Shown: positions 33,207 to 42,138 of the stretch, one piece after another
Layout of the letters: each line of letters opens with the position of its first letter
How positions within the stretch are numbered: position 1 is the stretch's first letter
Origin: Acidobacteriaceae bacterium
Lineage (GTDB): Bacteria; Acidobacteriota; Terriglobia; Terriglobales; Acidobacteriaceae
Assembly: GCA_030037545.1 (NCBI GenBank)
Contig: JASHRF010000063.1
Location: 1-64,000, forward strand
Length of the DNA stretch: 64,000 nucleotides
Direction: 5' to 3'
The notes under the pieces: model-generated
The model's input: only the letters and a program-made list of their open reading frames with translations
Database searches by the model: none
What the model was told of the DNA's origin: nothing
Position numbers and translations under genes: made by a program

Positions 33207-34133
33207 GTGATCGTGAAGCTGGAACCCGTTGGATCCGTCCTGCGCGGCCTGCGCGTGCTCGACGGCGCCATGGCGACGGAGCTGGAATCGCGCGGCGCGT
33301 CGATTAATGGGCCGCTCTGGTCGGCGCACGTGCTGGAGGAGGCGCCCGAGCAGATAGCCGCGGTGCATCGAGCCTACATCGAGGCGGGCGCGGAGTGTAT
33401 TGAGACCGCGAGTTACCAGGTTTCGCGCAGGGGCTACGCGGAGTGCGGCTTTGCGCCGCGGCGCGCCGATGCGGCTCTATTGCGCGCGGTGGAGCTGGCG
33501 CGCGCTGCGGCGGCGGAATTTCCGCAACGGCGCGTGCTGGTTGCGGCTTCGCTGGGCCCGTATGGCGCAGCACTGCACAACGGCGCCGAGTACACGGGCG
33601 ATTACGATTGCTCCTTCGCCGATCTGGTTGCATTTCATTGCGGCCGCATCGCCGTGCTGGCGTCGGCACAGGGCGCGCAGTCTCCCGATCTGCTGGCATT
33701 TGAAACCCTGCCTTCGCTCGAAGAGGCGCACGCGATCGGCTCGGCGCTCAAAAATTGGCCATGCTTGCCCGCGTGGTTCTCGTTCACCTGCCGCGATGCG
33801 GAGCGGGTTGCGCACGGAGAGTTGCTTGGCGATTGCGCCACAGTCGTCGCGCGCCTGCCCCAGACCGTCGCTGTGGGCGTAAATTGCACCCATCCATCGT
33901 TGATCTCCAGGCTCATTGTGGAATTGCGCGCCGCATCCGATAAGCCGGTGATCGTCTATCCGAATTCCGGCGAGGGGTGGGATGCGCAGCGCCGCTGCTG
34001 GACGGGAACCAGCGACGCGCGGGGGTTTGGAGCGATGGCCAAGGAATGGTTTCAGGCGGGAGCGCAGATAGTGGGCGGCTGTTGCCGCACGCGGCCGGCG
34101 CATATCCGTGAAGTGGCCGCGCTCCGGATCTAA
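33207..34133 (+). CDS. mmuM: Homocysteine S-methyltransferase
   Basis: Zinc enzyme that methylates homocysteine, usually from S-methylmethionine. Begins LRVLDGAMATELESRGASIN. Zinc cysteines are present in VGVNCTHPSL and at the end in QIVGGCCRTRPAHIREV. SRRGYAECGF and VLVAASLGPYGAALHNGAEY are family signatures. GTG 33207 is the likely start; the open frame extends upstream without homology. At 308 residues it is normal for MmuM. Confidence 0.88.
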   Translation: MIVKLEPVGSVLRGLRVLDGAMATELESRGASINGPLWSAHVLEEAPEQIAAVHRAYIEAGAECIETASYQVSRRGYAECGFAPRRADAALLRAVELARAAAAEFPQRRVLVAASLGPYGAALHNGAEYTGDYDCSFADLVAFHCGRIAVLASAQGAQSPDLLAFETLPSLEEAHAIGSALKNWPCLPAWFSFTCRDAERVAHGELLGDCATVVARLPQTVAVGVNCTHPSLISRLIVELRAASDKPVIVYPNSGEGWDAQRRCWTGTSDARGFGAMAKEWFQAGAQIVGGCCRTRPAHIREVAALRI

Positions 34134-34231
34134 CCGAAGCTGGTAGCGGTTGGTATCGAAGGTGGGATTTCAGGACCAATCCTGGGCAGGCTAAAATGCC
34201 ACACGTCCCCAAAAGGGACCGTGGATTTCCG

Positions 34232-34498
34232 ATGCTCGACTACTACGAGTTTCTCCAAATCAGCTCCAATGCCGAGGTGGACACCATCCACCGCGTCTAT
34301 AAATTCCTGGCGGCGCGATTTCATCCTGACAACCAGAGCTCCGGCAATCCCGAACAGTTTCGTTTGCTGAAAACTGCCTACGATGAGCGAAGTTGTTCGC
34401 GACCGGCGATCCAACCGGCGGGAGCGCCGCGTCGGTTTGGGCGACTTTCGCAGGATCAAAGCGGAACGGCGCGTGAGCGCGCGCGAGCGGTGAGCTAA
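34232..34498 (+). CDS. J-domain protein, truncated after the domain (88 aa)
   Basis: MLDYYEFLQISSNAEVDTIH, then RVYKFLAARFHPDNQSSGNP, is a DnaJ J-domain with the HPD motif that stimulates DnaK. Just after LLKTAYDE the sequence becomes arginine/proline rich and ends. In longer relatives the domain continues with a VLSDP helix and a C-terminal region. A frameshift or end deletion near 34385 is likely. An overlapping ATG (34384-34494) opens an arginine-rich 36-residue frame (MSEVVRDRRSNRRERRVGLG) that could be the displaced continuation. Confidence 0.6.
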   Translation: MLDYYEFLQISSNAEVDTIHRVYKFLAARFHPDNQSSGNPEQFRLLKTAYDERSCSRPAIQPAGAPRRFGRLSQDQSGTARERARAVS

Positions 34499-34544
34499 CT
34501 CCAAGGCTGGCGCGCGATGATTTGACCCATGTGTCCCGCGTAAG

Positions 34545-35888
34545 CTACTCGCGCACGCTGATGTCCAGCGCCTTCATCTTGCGGTAGAGATGGCTGCGCT
34601 CCAGGCCCAGCAATTCGGCGGCGTAGCTGATGTTGTTGCGGGCTTCTTCAATCTTTTTGAGGATGTATTCGCGCTCGTAGGCGTCGCGCGCCTGTTGCAG
34701 ACTGGCGAATTCGCCCGCCTGCCGGGCGCCGGATTTCTGGGTGAGCGGCGGCAGGTGCTTACGCTCGATGCGCAGCACGCGCGGGTTGAGGATGAGCACG
34801 CGCTCGATCACGTTTTTGAGCTCGCGTACGTTTCCCGGCCAGTGGTAGGCGGCCAGGGCTGCGAGCGCTTCTTCGCCGATCTCGATGCGCGGGCGTCCGT
34901 ACTGGCGGCCGAACTCGGCCAGAAATTCGCGCACCAATGGCGGAATATCCTGCTTGCGCTCGCGCAGCGGAGGCACGAAAAACGGCACCACATTGAGGCG
35001 GTAGAAAAGGTCTTCGCGGAAATTGCCTTTGGCGATCTCCTCTTCGAGATCCTTGTTAGTGGAAGCGATCAGGCGCACGTCTACGCGCAACGGTTGCGCG
35101 CCTCCCAGTGGCGTAAACATCTGGTCGTCGAGCGCGCTCAGCACTTTGGCCTGCGTTTTCAGGCTCATGTCGCCGACCTCGTCGAGGAAAAGCGTGCCGC
35201 CATCGGATCGTTCGAGCGTTCCGCGCTGGTCGGGTTGCGAGCCGCGGCGCGAGCCGAAGAGCTCTGCCTCAATGTGCGCTTCAGGAATGGCCGCGCAGTT
35301 CAGCTCCAGGAAGACGCGGTCGCGGCGCAGGCTCTCGGCGTGAATGGCGCGCGCAATCAGCTCCTTGCCGGTGCCCGATTCGCCGTAGATGAGGACGCGC
35401 CCATTGGTGGGCGCCATGAGACGAATCTGCTGGCGCAGGGCTTTCACGGGCACGCTTTCGCCGGTCAGGACCGCGTTGACGCTGAACTGGCGCTTGAATT
35501 CCTCGTTCTCGGTGCGCAGGCGGCGCGCCTCCACGGCGTTCTTGATCACGATCAGCGTGCGATCGAGCGAGAGCGGCTTTTCGAGGAAGTCGTAGGCGCC
35601 CAGCTTGGTGGCTTTGACGGCGGTCTCGATGCTGCCGTGGCCACTGATGATGATCACCTCAGGCCGCGTCTCCGAGGCCGTCTGCCGGATGTCGGAGAGC
35701 ATGTCGAGCCCGTCGCGATCGGGCAGCCAGATATCGAGCAGCACGACATCGTAAGGCGCATCCTGAAGCGTGACAGCGGCCTCGCCCGCGGTAGCGGCGC
35801 AGGCTACGCCGTATCCCTCTTCGCGCAGGATTTCTTCGAGCGAGTTGCGAATCTCCTCTTCGTCGTCGACCACCAGGACGTGGTTCAT
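34545..35888 (-). CDS. ntrX: NtrX-type response regulator lacking the GAFTGA loop
   Basis: Receiver domain with phospho-Asp in VVLLDIWLPDRDGLD and Lys in FLEKPLS. AAA+ domain with Walker A YGESGTGKE, Walker B GGTLFLDEVGDM and arginine-finger region FREDLFYRLNVVPF. Fis-type HTH at the end (NNISYAAELLGLERSHLYRK). Where sigma-54 activators have GAFTGA, this protein reads ELFGSRRGSQPDQRGTLERS, so it may not contact sigma-54 and could act as a sigma-70-type regulator. Encoded downstream of the NtrY-like kinase with a 37-base gap. Confidence 0.9.
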   Translation of the reverse strand: MNHVLVVDDEEEIRNSLEEILREEGYGVACAATAGEAAVTLQDAPYDVVLLDIWLPDRDGLDMLSDIRQTASETRPEVIIISGHGSIETAVKATKLGAYDFLEKPLSLDRTLIVIKNAVEARRLRTENEEFKRQFSVNAVLTGESVPVKALRQQIRLMAPTNGRVLIYGESGTGKELIARAIHAESLRRDRVFLELNCAAIPEAHIEAELFGSRRGSQPDQRGTLERSDGGTLFLDEVGDMSLKTQAKVLSALDDQMFTPLGGAQPLRVDVRLIASTNKDLEEEIAKGNFREDLFYRLNVVPFFVPPLRERKQDIPPLVREFLAEFGRQYGRPRIEIGEEALAALAAYHWPGNVRELKNVIERVLILNPRVLRIERKHLPPLTQKSGARQAGEFASLQQARDAYEREYILKKIEEARNNISYAAELLGLERSHLYRKMKALDISVRE

Positions 35889-35925
35889 GGATCGAGCCCC
35901 TGATCCCTAGTCCCTGACCCCTGCC

Positions 35926-38226
35926 TCATGAGGGGACCCCGGTGAGCGGATGCGCAACGCCTGCGTCCTGCTCCGGCTGTGCGGAATGTCCGTTCGACTC
36001 CATCAGCGGCAGACGCAGGACAAAGCGCGCGCCCTTGGGGCTGTTCGACTCCGCGCGGATGGAGCCGCCGTGTTCCTGCACGATTTTGGCAGCAATGGCC
36101 AGGCCCAGCCCGGTCCCGCGATGCTTGGTGGAGTAAAAGGGCAAAAAAAGCCGCTCGCGAATCTGATCGGTGAGCCCATGACCGGTGTCGGACACAACCA
36201 CCTCGACGGCCGCGCCATCTTCGCTTACCGATGTGTCAATTCCCAGCATGCGCAGCAGGCTGCCCTGCATGGCCTCAGCGGCGTTGTCAATGAGGTTGGC
36301 GAGGGCGCGGCGAACGGCTTCAGGATCGGCCATGACCACGGGAAGATCGCGCTCCAGATGGCGCTGGATGGTAATGCCCTCAAGCCGTCCGACAAAGAGC
36401 GCCAATGCCTCCTCGGCCACCTGGTTGATGCAGCAGGGGCGCGGCTGCGAAGCCGGAAACTGCGCCAGCGCCGAGAACTGATCGACCAGCGTGCGCAGCG
36501 TGCCCACGCAGCCCAGGATCACTTCGCTGCACTTGCGGATCACGCCCGGCGAGTCGGCCTGGCCGCGATCGAGATGGCGGCCGATGCGCTCGGCGCTGAG
36601 CGCGATAGGCGTGAGCGGATTCTTGATCTCGTGAGCCACGCGCTGCGCCACTTCTTTCCATGCCAACTGCCGTTGCGCGCGCAGCAACTCCGACGTATCC
36701 TCGACGACCAGGACCGTTCCGGCGCGCCCGTGCGAAAGCTCCAGCCGGGCGCTGGTCACGGCCAGGTGAAGGATGCGCCCGCGGGCCGGAAACTCAATCT
36801 CCGTCGACGCCGCGCCCATGCGCTGGCCGCGCCGGATCACGCTGGCGATGTCGTCGGCGCACTCGGCGGGAAAGATCTCATCAATCTTCTCTCCGGCCAG
36901 CGCTTCCTCTTCGCGCCGGCCGATCAGTTCCGCAAAGGCGCGGTTCGATTGCACCACCACGCCTGCACTGTCGAGTGTGACCAGGCCGCTGGGGATGGTC
37001 TCAACAATCGTCTCCAACTCGCGACGCCGCTCTTCAATGGCCTGATTGGCTGCGGTCAACTGCGCCTGCGACGTCTCCGCCAGTTGACGGCTGGTATCAA
37101 GGTCGGCGGCCATGTGATTGAAGGAGCTAACCAGCTCCGCCATCTCTCCGGTGGCCACTGCCTCCACGCGATGGCTGTACTTGCCGGCGGCGATCTCGTC
37201 CATGGCGTCGGCCAGCGCCTCCACGGGCCGCGTGATTTGCTTCGACAGGAATACCGCGAGCCAGACGCTCGAAAAGAAAACCAGCACCGTGATCAGCAAC
37301 AGCATGAGGGAGAGCATGGTGCGGATGCTCCTGCGGGAGCGGAAGAGCTGCCGGTATTCGTCCGCGCCGGCGCGGATACGCGCGGCCGTGCCGTTGAGTC
37401 CCTGCGGCATGGGCAGGGCTGCCACAATGATCCTGCCCGAAGGCGCGGCGGCCAGGCCCAGCGCGTACTGGTCGCCGCCCACCTGGAGCGTGGGCACATC
37501 ACTGCGCTGCGCCGCTGAAAGCAGAGCCGCCGAGAGCGGGCCGCGCATGGCAACGGCTTTCCGCTGGTCGTCCATCCAGGTGCGCACGCTTACCGGGCTC
37601 GACTCGGGCGGCGCCTGAAAGCTGGTCAGAACGTGGCGGTCTTTGTCGTAGACCAACACGAATCCGCCATCGAGCGTGATGCGATGCGATCCCAGCGCCT
37701 GCTGGAGCTGCGGCAACGGCTTGTCGAGGGCGCCCGAGGCCGCAATCGACTCGGCCTCGCCGCGCGCATTGCTGGCCACGTACTCGGCCAGCTCGCGGAC
37801 CACGGTGATGGAGTCGTCGCGAAGCTGCGAGGCGGAAGGCGAAAACCAGCGCTCCAGCGATCGGTTCATCAGATAGTAGCTGAAGAGGTACATGAGAGCC
37901 GCGGGCGTGAGGGTGATGATGACGGCGCCCAGCACCATGCGCGATCGCAGCCGTGTGGCCAGGCCGCTGGAGACTGGGTTGGAACCCTGGCCCACGTAAA
38001 CCTTGAGAATGGTGCGGAAAAACAGCACCAGCAGCAGGAGCAGGAGCAGGAACAACAGCCCTTCGAGCGCGGTGAGGAAGATGGTCTGGCCGTACGTCTC
38101 GGGATCGAGGAAGTCAACTTTGGAGGTGTTAAACCACTGCAGCGTGCCCAGCAATACAAAGACCAGCAGCACCCCGCCGCCAAGCAGGATGGTCGCGCGC
38201 CGCCGTGAATCGCCGGGAGACGGCAT
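35926..38226 (-). CDS. ntrY: NtrY-type membrane sensor histidine kinase (766 aa)
   Basis: Order of parts: an N-terminal membrane cluster (ATILLGGGVLLVFVLLGTLQ, a leucine-rich second helix, a third near LGAVIITLTPAALMYLFSYY), a periplasmic sensor region, a helix before HAMP (QITRPVEALADAMDEIAAGK), PAS (LVTLDSAGVVVQSNRAFAEL), the phospho-His box RVAHEIKNPLTPIALSAERI, and ATPase boxes NLIDNAAEAMQ, VSDTGHGLTDQI and HRGTGLGLAIAAKI. The catalytic set is complete. ATG 38226 is used because the frame upstream has no homology. Signal unknown. Confidence 0.92.
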   Translation of the reverse strand: MPSPGDSRRRATILLGGGVLLVFVLLGTLQWFNTSKVDFLDPETYGQTIFLTALEGLLFLLLLLLLVLFFRTILKVYVGQGSNPVSSGLATRLRSRMVLGAVIITLTPAALMYLFSYYLMNRSLERWFSPSASQLRDDSITVVRELAEYVASNARGEAESIAASGALDKPLPQLQQALGSHRITLDGGFVLVYDKDRHVLTSFQAPPESSPVSVRTWMDDQRKAVAMRGPLSAALLSAAQRSDVPTLQVGGDQYALGLAAAPSGRIIVAALPMPQGLNGTAARIRAGADEYRQLFRSRRSIRTMLSLMLLLITVLVFFSSVWLAVFLSKQITRPVEALADAMDEIAAGKYSHRVEAVATGEMAELVSSFNHMAADLDTSRQLAETSQAQLTAANQAIEERRRELETIVETIPSGLVTLDSAGVVVQSNRAFAELIGRREEEALAGEKIDEIFPAECADDIASVIRRGQRMGAASTEIEFPARGRILHLAVTSARLELSHGRAGTVLVVEDTSELLRAQRQLAWKEVAQRVAHEIKNPLTPIALSAERIGRHLDRGQADSPGVIRKCSEVILGCVGTLRTLVDQFSALAQFPASQPRPCCINQVAEEALALFVGRLEGITIQRHLERDLPVVMADPEAVRRALANLIDNAAEAMQGSLLRMLGIDTSVSEDGAAVEVVVSDTGHGLTDQIRERLFLPFYSTKHRGTGLGLAIAAKIVQEHGGSIRAESNSPKGARFVLRLPLMESNGHSAQPEQDAGVAHPLTGVPS

Positions 38227-38603
38227 GTGGCGATTATAGAAGGCAGAGAACGAGGGACCAAGGAAATGAGGGAACAAGGCAGGGCGATCGCACTTCAAAA
38301 AACCGGCAATCCTGTTGCTGTTGAAGGAGTCCTCTTCTTCGCTTTGCAGATGTCAAGCCCTTGTGAAAGCCACATCGCCCGCATCGCGCACATTCGGCGG
38401 GAAATATATTTTCGCCCTTCGTTGCGGGTTAATTTCGCCCTTCCGCTATGCTGTGAAGAAACGTTCCCCAGGCACTCGTGGCCGCTCAAGAATCCGGGAG
38501 CCGGCAGGCGCAAAAGAGCGCAAGAAAGGTAAGTTTTCTTGCCCAAATCCGCATGTTAATCGCACCCGAAAACGCACCCAACCATCAGAAAACAAGGAGC
38601 TTC
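38227..38603. other. Intergenic region upstream of ntrY
   Basis: No gene that I can support. It contains one GGGACCAAGG/GGGAACAAGG repeat patch (38252-38283), part of a short repeat family seen elsewhere in the window, and otherwise only out-of-frame open reading frames. Confidence 0.5.
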
Positions 38604-38873
38604 ATGGCAAAATCTCATGTACCCCCCCCGGGGGGGGTACGTATGAACCCGAAATCAATCCTGCCGGCGTACCATTCCAAGTGCGACTGCCCTGGGGAAC
38701 AAGGTGCGAGGGATCGAGGGCGGAAAATTTCGGGCATTGGCGACCTTAAGAGCGCGTTTCCTCAGGGGCCGAATTCCCGCTCGATCTTGCAGGCTTCTGT
38801 GGCACACAACCCGCTGCGGCGGGTTCTCCTCGTGCCCTTTCAAAGCTGTGCCTGTAAACGCAGTTTTATGTGA
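38604..38873 (+). CDS. Possible small protein spanning the C8G8 palindrome (89 aa), doubtful
   Basis: ATG 38604 has AAGGAG at ideal spacing, and the frame stays open for 89 codons ([20 protein letters not shown] ...). The first codons are formed by the C8G8 palindrome, and the remainder looks like translated non-coding DNA. It overlaps the end of the convergent alanine dehydrogenase gene by a few bases. It may be a short leader or nothing. Confidence 0.25.
   Translation: MAKSHVPPPGGVRMNPKSILPAYHSKCDCPGEQGARDRGRKISGIGDLKSAFPQGPNSRSILQASVAHNPLRRVLLVPFQSCACKRSFM
38619..38640. repeat. 22-bp perfect palindrome GTA-C8-G8-TAC
   Basis: Eight C directly followed by eight G, flanked by GTA/TAC, giving perfect two-fold symmetry. 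It lies in the gap between ntrY and the ald gene, 15 bases after a strong ribosome-site-like AAGGAG. Confidence 0.95.
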
Positions 38874-39981
38874 CTGCTTTTGCGGGTGCGGTCCAGGCAC
38901 GTTGCTGGCTCTCGGCCACGCCCTGGTGGGTGAGCGTGCCCAGCCATGTGTTCAGGCCTTCGGCGAGGCCGGGATCTTGGCGCAACGCCTCGCGCGCACC
39001 GAGGTTGGCCAGGCGCAGCACGTAGGGAAAGGTCGAATTAGTGAGCGCCAGCGTGGAGGTGTGCGGTACCGCACCGGGCATGTTGGTGACGCAGTAGTGA
39101 ACCACGCCGTCGACCGTGTAGCTGGGGTTGGAGTGCGAGGTGGGCCGCGCTGTTTCCACGCAGCCGCCCTGGTCGATGGCCACATCCACGATGACCGCGC
39201 CCTTTTTCATCTGCGCGACCATTGCCCGGGTGAGCAGCTTGGGGGCTGTCGCACCGGGAATGAGCACGCCGCCGATGGCGAGATCGGCTTCGCGCGAGGC
39301 CTGCGCGATGTTGTAGCTGTTCGACGCCAGTGTATAGAGCCGCCCGCCGAACAGATCGTCGAGCTCGCGCAGGCGGTTCATATTTACGTCGATGAGTGTG
39401 ACCTTGGCGCCGAAGCCGAGCGCAATTCGCGCCGCGTTCGTGCCCACGATGCCGCCCCCCAGGATGGCGACGTGCGCCGGCGGAACTCCCGGAACTCCAC
39501 CCAGCAGGATGCCGCGTCCGCCGCGCTCTTTTTCGAGATAGCTGGCGCCCACTTGCACGCTCATGCGGCCGGCCACTTCGCTCATGGGCATGAGTAGCGG
39601 CAACGTCCCGCGGTAGTCGCGCACCGTCTCATAGGCAATGCCGACCACCTTCGCTTCGAGCAGTTTGTTGGTCAGCGCGGGCACCGGCGCCAGGTGCAGA
39701 TAGGTGAACAGAACCAGCCCTTCGCGGAAAAAGACGTACTCCTTCTCAATGGGCTCCTTGACCTTGACCACCATGTCGGATTTGCCCCACACGTGGCCCG
39801 GCTCGCCCACGATCTCCGCGCCGGCATTCTGGTACTCCTGGTCGGGGAAACCTGAACCTGCGCCGGCCTGGGTTTCGACCAGCACGGTGTGGCCGGCCTC
39901 GCATAGCGCCTTGGCTGCGGCTGGGGTCACGCCCACGCGGGCTTCGTTATCTTTGATCTCTTTGGGAACGCCGACGATCAT
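38866..39981 (-). CDS. ald: Alanine dehydrogenase
   Basis: NAD-dependent interconversion of alanine and pyruvate plus ammonia. 371 residues, the standard length. [20 protein letters not shown] is the classic N-terminus. Also visible are the catalytic Lys/His region ([22 protein letters not shown]) and the Rossmann motif [23 protein letters not shown] 39981 is 172 bases from, and divergent to, an Lrp-type regulator that probably controls it. The inverted repeat AACCCGC...GCGGGTT (38812-38826) past the stop may terminate it. Confidence 0.95.
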   Translation of the reverse strand: MIVGVPKEIKDNEARVGVTPAAAKALCEAGHTVLVETQAGAGSGFPDQEYQNAGAEIVGEPGHVWGKSDMVVKVKEPIEKEYVFFREGLVLFTYLHLAPVPALTNKLLEAKVVGIAYETVRDYRGTLPLLMPMSEVAGRMSVQVGASYLEKERGGRGILLGGVPGVPPAHVAILGGGIVGTNAARIALGFGAKVTLIDVNMNRLRELDDLFGGRLYTLASNSYNIAQASREADLAIGGVLIPGATAPKLLTRAMVAQMKKGAVIVDVAIDQGGCVETARPTSHSNPSYTVDGVVHYCVTNMPGAVPHTSTLALTNSTFPYVLRLANLGAREALRQDPGLAEGLNTWLGTLTHQGVAESQQRAWTAPAKAVT

Positions 39982-40153
39982 GGTCTATCTCCGTGCTGCA
40001 GAATTTCGATTCGCCTGCCGAAGAAAATCCCGGCGCCGATTGGGTCCTCAGTGGTGGGCTCTTGGAGCGCCGGGAATTACTCCGGTTGCAATGGAAGGAT
40101 GGTACGGCGGATTTTGGGAGCGATGTGTGCAAATTTTGTGACAAAATGCTTAT

Positions 40154-40690
40154 ATGGGAACGAAACGTGCTAATAATAGCCAGATAGAGCAAGAATCTGC
40201 CGAGGCATCCGCGGACAACGCTCCTCGATTGTCATCCGCTGAGCTGGATGAGCTGGATGCGTCGATTCTGCGCTACCTGGAGCGTCACGGCCGGGCTACC
40301 AATTACGAGGTAGGCGACGCCGTGGGTCTGTCGGCGTCGGCTGCATCGCGGCGCATCTTGGCTCTCGAATCGTGCGGGGCGATTCGCGGATATCGGACAG
40401 TAATCGACGACCGGATGCTGGGTAAGTCAATGACCGTATACATCCGCGTGACGCTGGAGCGGCAATCGGCGACGGTGCTGACAGCGTTCGAGGCTGCGGT
40501 GCGCCATTGCCATGACATTGTGAGCTGCCATCTGCTGGCCGGACAGTACGACTACATCCTGGTGGCGCGCGTAGCGGGGATGGACGATTATGGGCGCCTG
40601 CACCAGAACGAGCTGTCGCGGCTGCCCGGCGTAACACGGCTGGAGACCAGCTTTGCGCTCCGAGATGTGCTGGAAGGGAAGAGTCGTTGA
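40154..40690 (+). CDS. Lrp/AsnC-family transcriptional regulator (178 aa)
   Basis: N-terminal helix-turn-helix (DASILRYLERHGRATNYEVG then DAVGLSASAASRRILALESC) and C-terminal RAM ligand domain (VYIRVTLERQSATVLTAFEA; CHLLAGQYDYILVARVAGMD). Lrp-type regulators divergent from ald commonly sense amino acids and activate alanine catabolism. The 172-base shared intergenic region is the expected site. Confidence 0.92.
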   Translation: MGTKRANNSQIEQESAEASADNAPRLSSAELDELDASILRYLERHGRATNYEVGDAVGLSASAASRRILALESCGAIRGYRTVIDDRMLGKSMTVYIRVTLERQSATVLTAFEAAVRHCHDIVSCHLLAGQYDYILVARVAGMDDYGRLHQNELSRLPGVTRLETSFALRDVLEGKSR

Positions 40691-40990
40691 TTGGCCGGGA
40701 AGCTGAAATAAGCTTTAGATATTAGATATATGTCCCAGCTTAGCCGTGATGAAGACGCGGCGAAGGTGGGCCACGCCGCGCTCGGAGCCTGGGAATTCCC
40801 CGTGCGCCACGATAGATACGTGAGAGGTATCAAGGGCAGCAACACCAAAAGGGGGATGGTGACTGCCGGTTTCGTGGTATAGGTTTGTCACCACGCCATG
40901 TGATATTTCTTTCCGCTGATCGCGCTGTATCTTTGCGCGGAGTCGTTCACCGGGCAATGTCGTTTCAGCTTGGGGAGGAGCGCTATTGCT
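40691..40990. other. Intergenic region before the single-helix hypothetical gene
   Basis: No gene or clear hairpin is recognised. An A/T-rich stretch (AAGCTTTAGATATTAGATAT) near 40710-40728 could include a promoter. Confidence 0.4.
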
Positions 40991-42073
40991 TTGACTGATA
41001 CCGATGGTGAGGCCGGGAAAGAACTGGAAACCGGAACAGATGCGAAATCTTCCGCTGAAACCGCTGCCGGTTTTGGGATGCCGGAGTCTGGCCAATCCAC
41101 TGAATGGGCTGGAAGAGGCCTGGAAACCGGAACAGTTGCGACAGCTTCCTCTGAAGCTACTGCCAGCGTTGGTGGGCAGCAGGTTTATACTAATCAATCC
41201 GCCCCAACGAAATCGAAAAAAAACCTGCTCTCTCCCCGCTTGTTCCTCTTGATTCTCGGGACTCTGGCTGTGGCTGGTTTTATCCTTGTGTCCGTTAGTC
41301 GAAGATCTTCGGCGCCCCCTCCCGATTTTCAGGATCTTGGTGCAGGCATCTCCAACGCTACGGGGCTGAAGGGCAATCTCAAGACGCGATGGGTGAGTAA
41401 GGCAGTCCAGTACAAGCTGGAGCTCGAGCCACTCGACCCACTGCAGAGCGCAGGGTTCTCCTACGTGGCTGCCAATCCTCCGGCGCCACTCTCAATCCAT
41501 GTGAAACTGCTGGATCGCACTGGTTTTGCGGTGTGCGGCAAGGACATTCTGTTTCCTTTCGATCCAGCGAACCCTGGCGAAGGGAATCGCGAGCGCGGGC
41601 AGGACATTTTTCAAACTTCGCTTGGCGATGACGGCAAGGTCACCGCGGTGACCGCGCAGGGAACTTTGCCGTGTACACGCGCGCAGTATGGGCAAGTCGA
41701 CTACTGGGACTTCTCCACCAACTTCCCAACCCAAACCCAGCAGGACGAACTGCTTCAGCAGTCGGAGCAGCCCAAGGCGCCGCAGGAAGCTCAAAAACGG
41801 GCAGCGCTGCGGCGGCAAAAAACACGGCAAAAAACGCAGTGGTCCGCCTTCTACGTGGAGGGCGACGACCAGGTTACCGGGTACGATGCCTCGCGTGGCG
41901 AACTCGAGACGGAGATGGGGAACTTTCTTGTGACCGGGGCGGCGGCACAGTCGACCGCAACCGCGTGGGCAGCCGACGGCGCCCTGTTCCACTACAAGTG
42001 CGATCAACGCTCCCGCTGCGTGCTCACAGGCGCAGGTGGAAGGGAGTCGTTGTCGGTCTCCGAGCTTCAATAG
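40991..42073 (+). CDS. Single-pass membrane hypothetical protein (360 aa)
   Basis: A serine/threonine/alanine-rich N-terminus holds two copies of an ELETGT...AETA-like segment. It is followed by one membrane helix (PRLFLLILGTLAVAGFILVS, about residues 84-103) and an extracytoplasmic domain (LKTRWVSKAVQYKLELEPLD ... VKLLDRTGFAVCGKDILFPF) with four cysteines. I know similar acidobacterial proteins but no function. TTG 40991 after GGGGAGGAG is the best available start; the frame continues upstream to 40970. Another frame over the repeats (41004-41252) reads WKPEQMRNLPLKPLP twice and is noted separately. Confidence 0.65.
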   Translation: MTDTDGEAGKELETGTDAKSSAETAAGFGMPESGQSTEWAGRGLETGTVATASSEATASVGGQQVYTNQSAPTKSKKNLLSPRLFLLILGTLAVAGFILVSVSRRSSAPPPDFQDLGAGISNATGLKGNLKTRWVSKAVQYKLELEPLDPLQSAGFSYVAANPPAPLSIHVKLLDRTGFAVCGKDILFPFDPANPGEGNRERGQDIFQTSLGDDGKVTAVTAQGTLPCTRAQYGQVDYWDFSTNFPTQTQQDELLQQSEQPKAPQEAQKRAALRRQKTRQKTQWSAFYVEGDDQVTGYDASRGELETEMGNFLVTGAAAQSTATAWAADGALFHYKCDQRSRCVLTGAGGRESLSVSELQ

Positions 42074-42138
42074 AGGCGGTAGACGTCCTCTAGCGAAGTG
42101 CGGCCATTTGCGTCTCGCGCTTGATCCGTTTGAATCAT

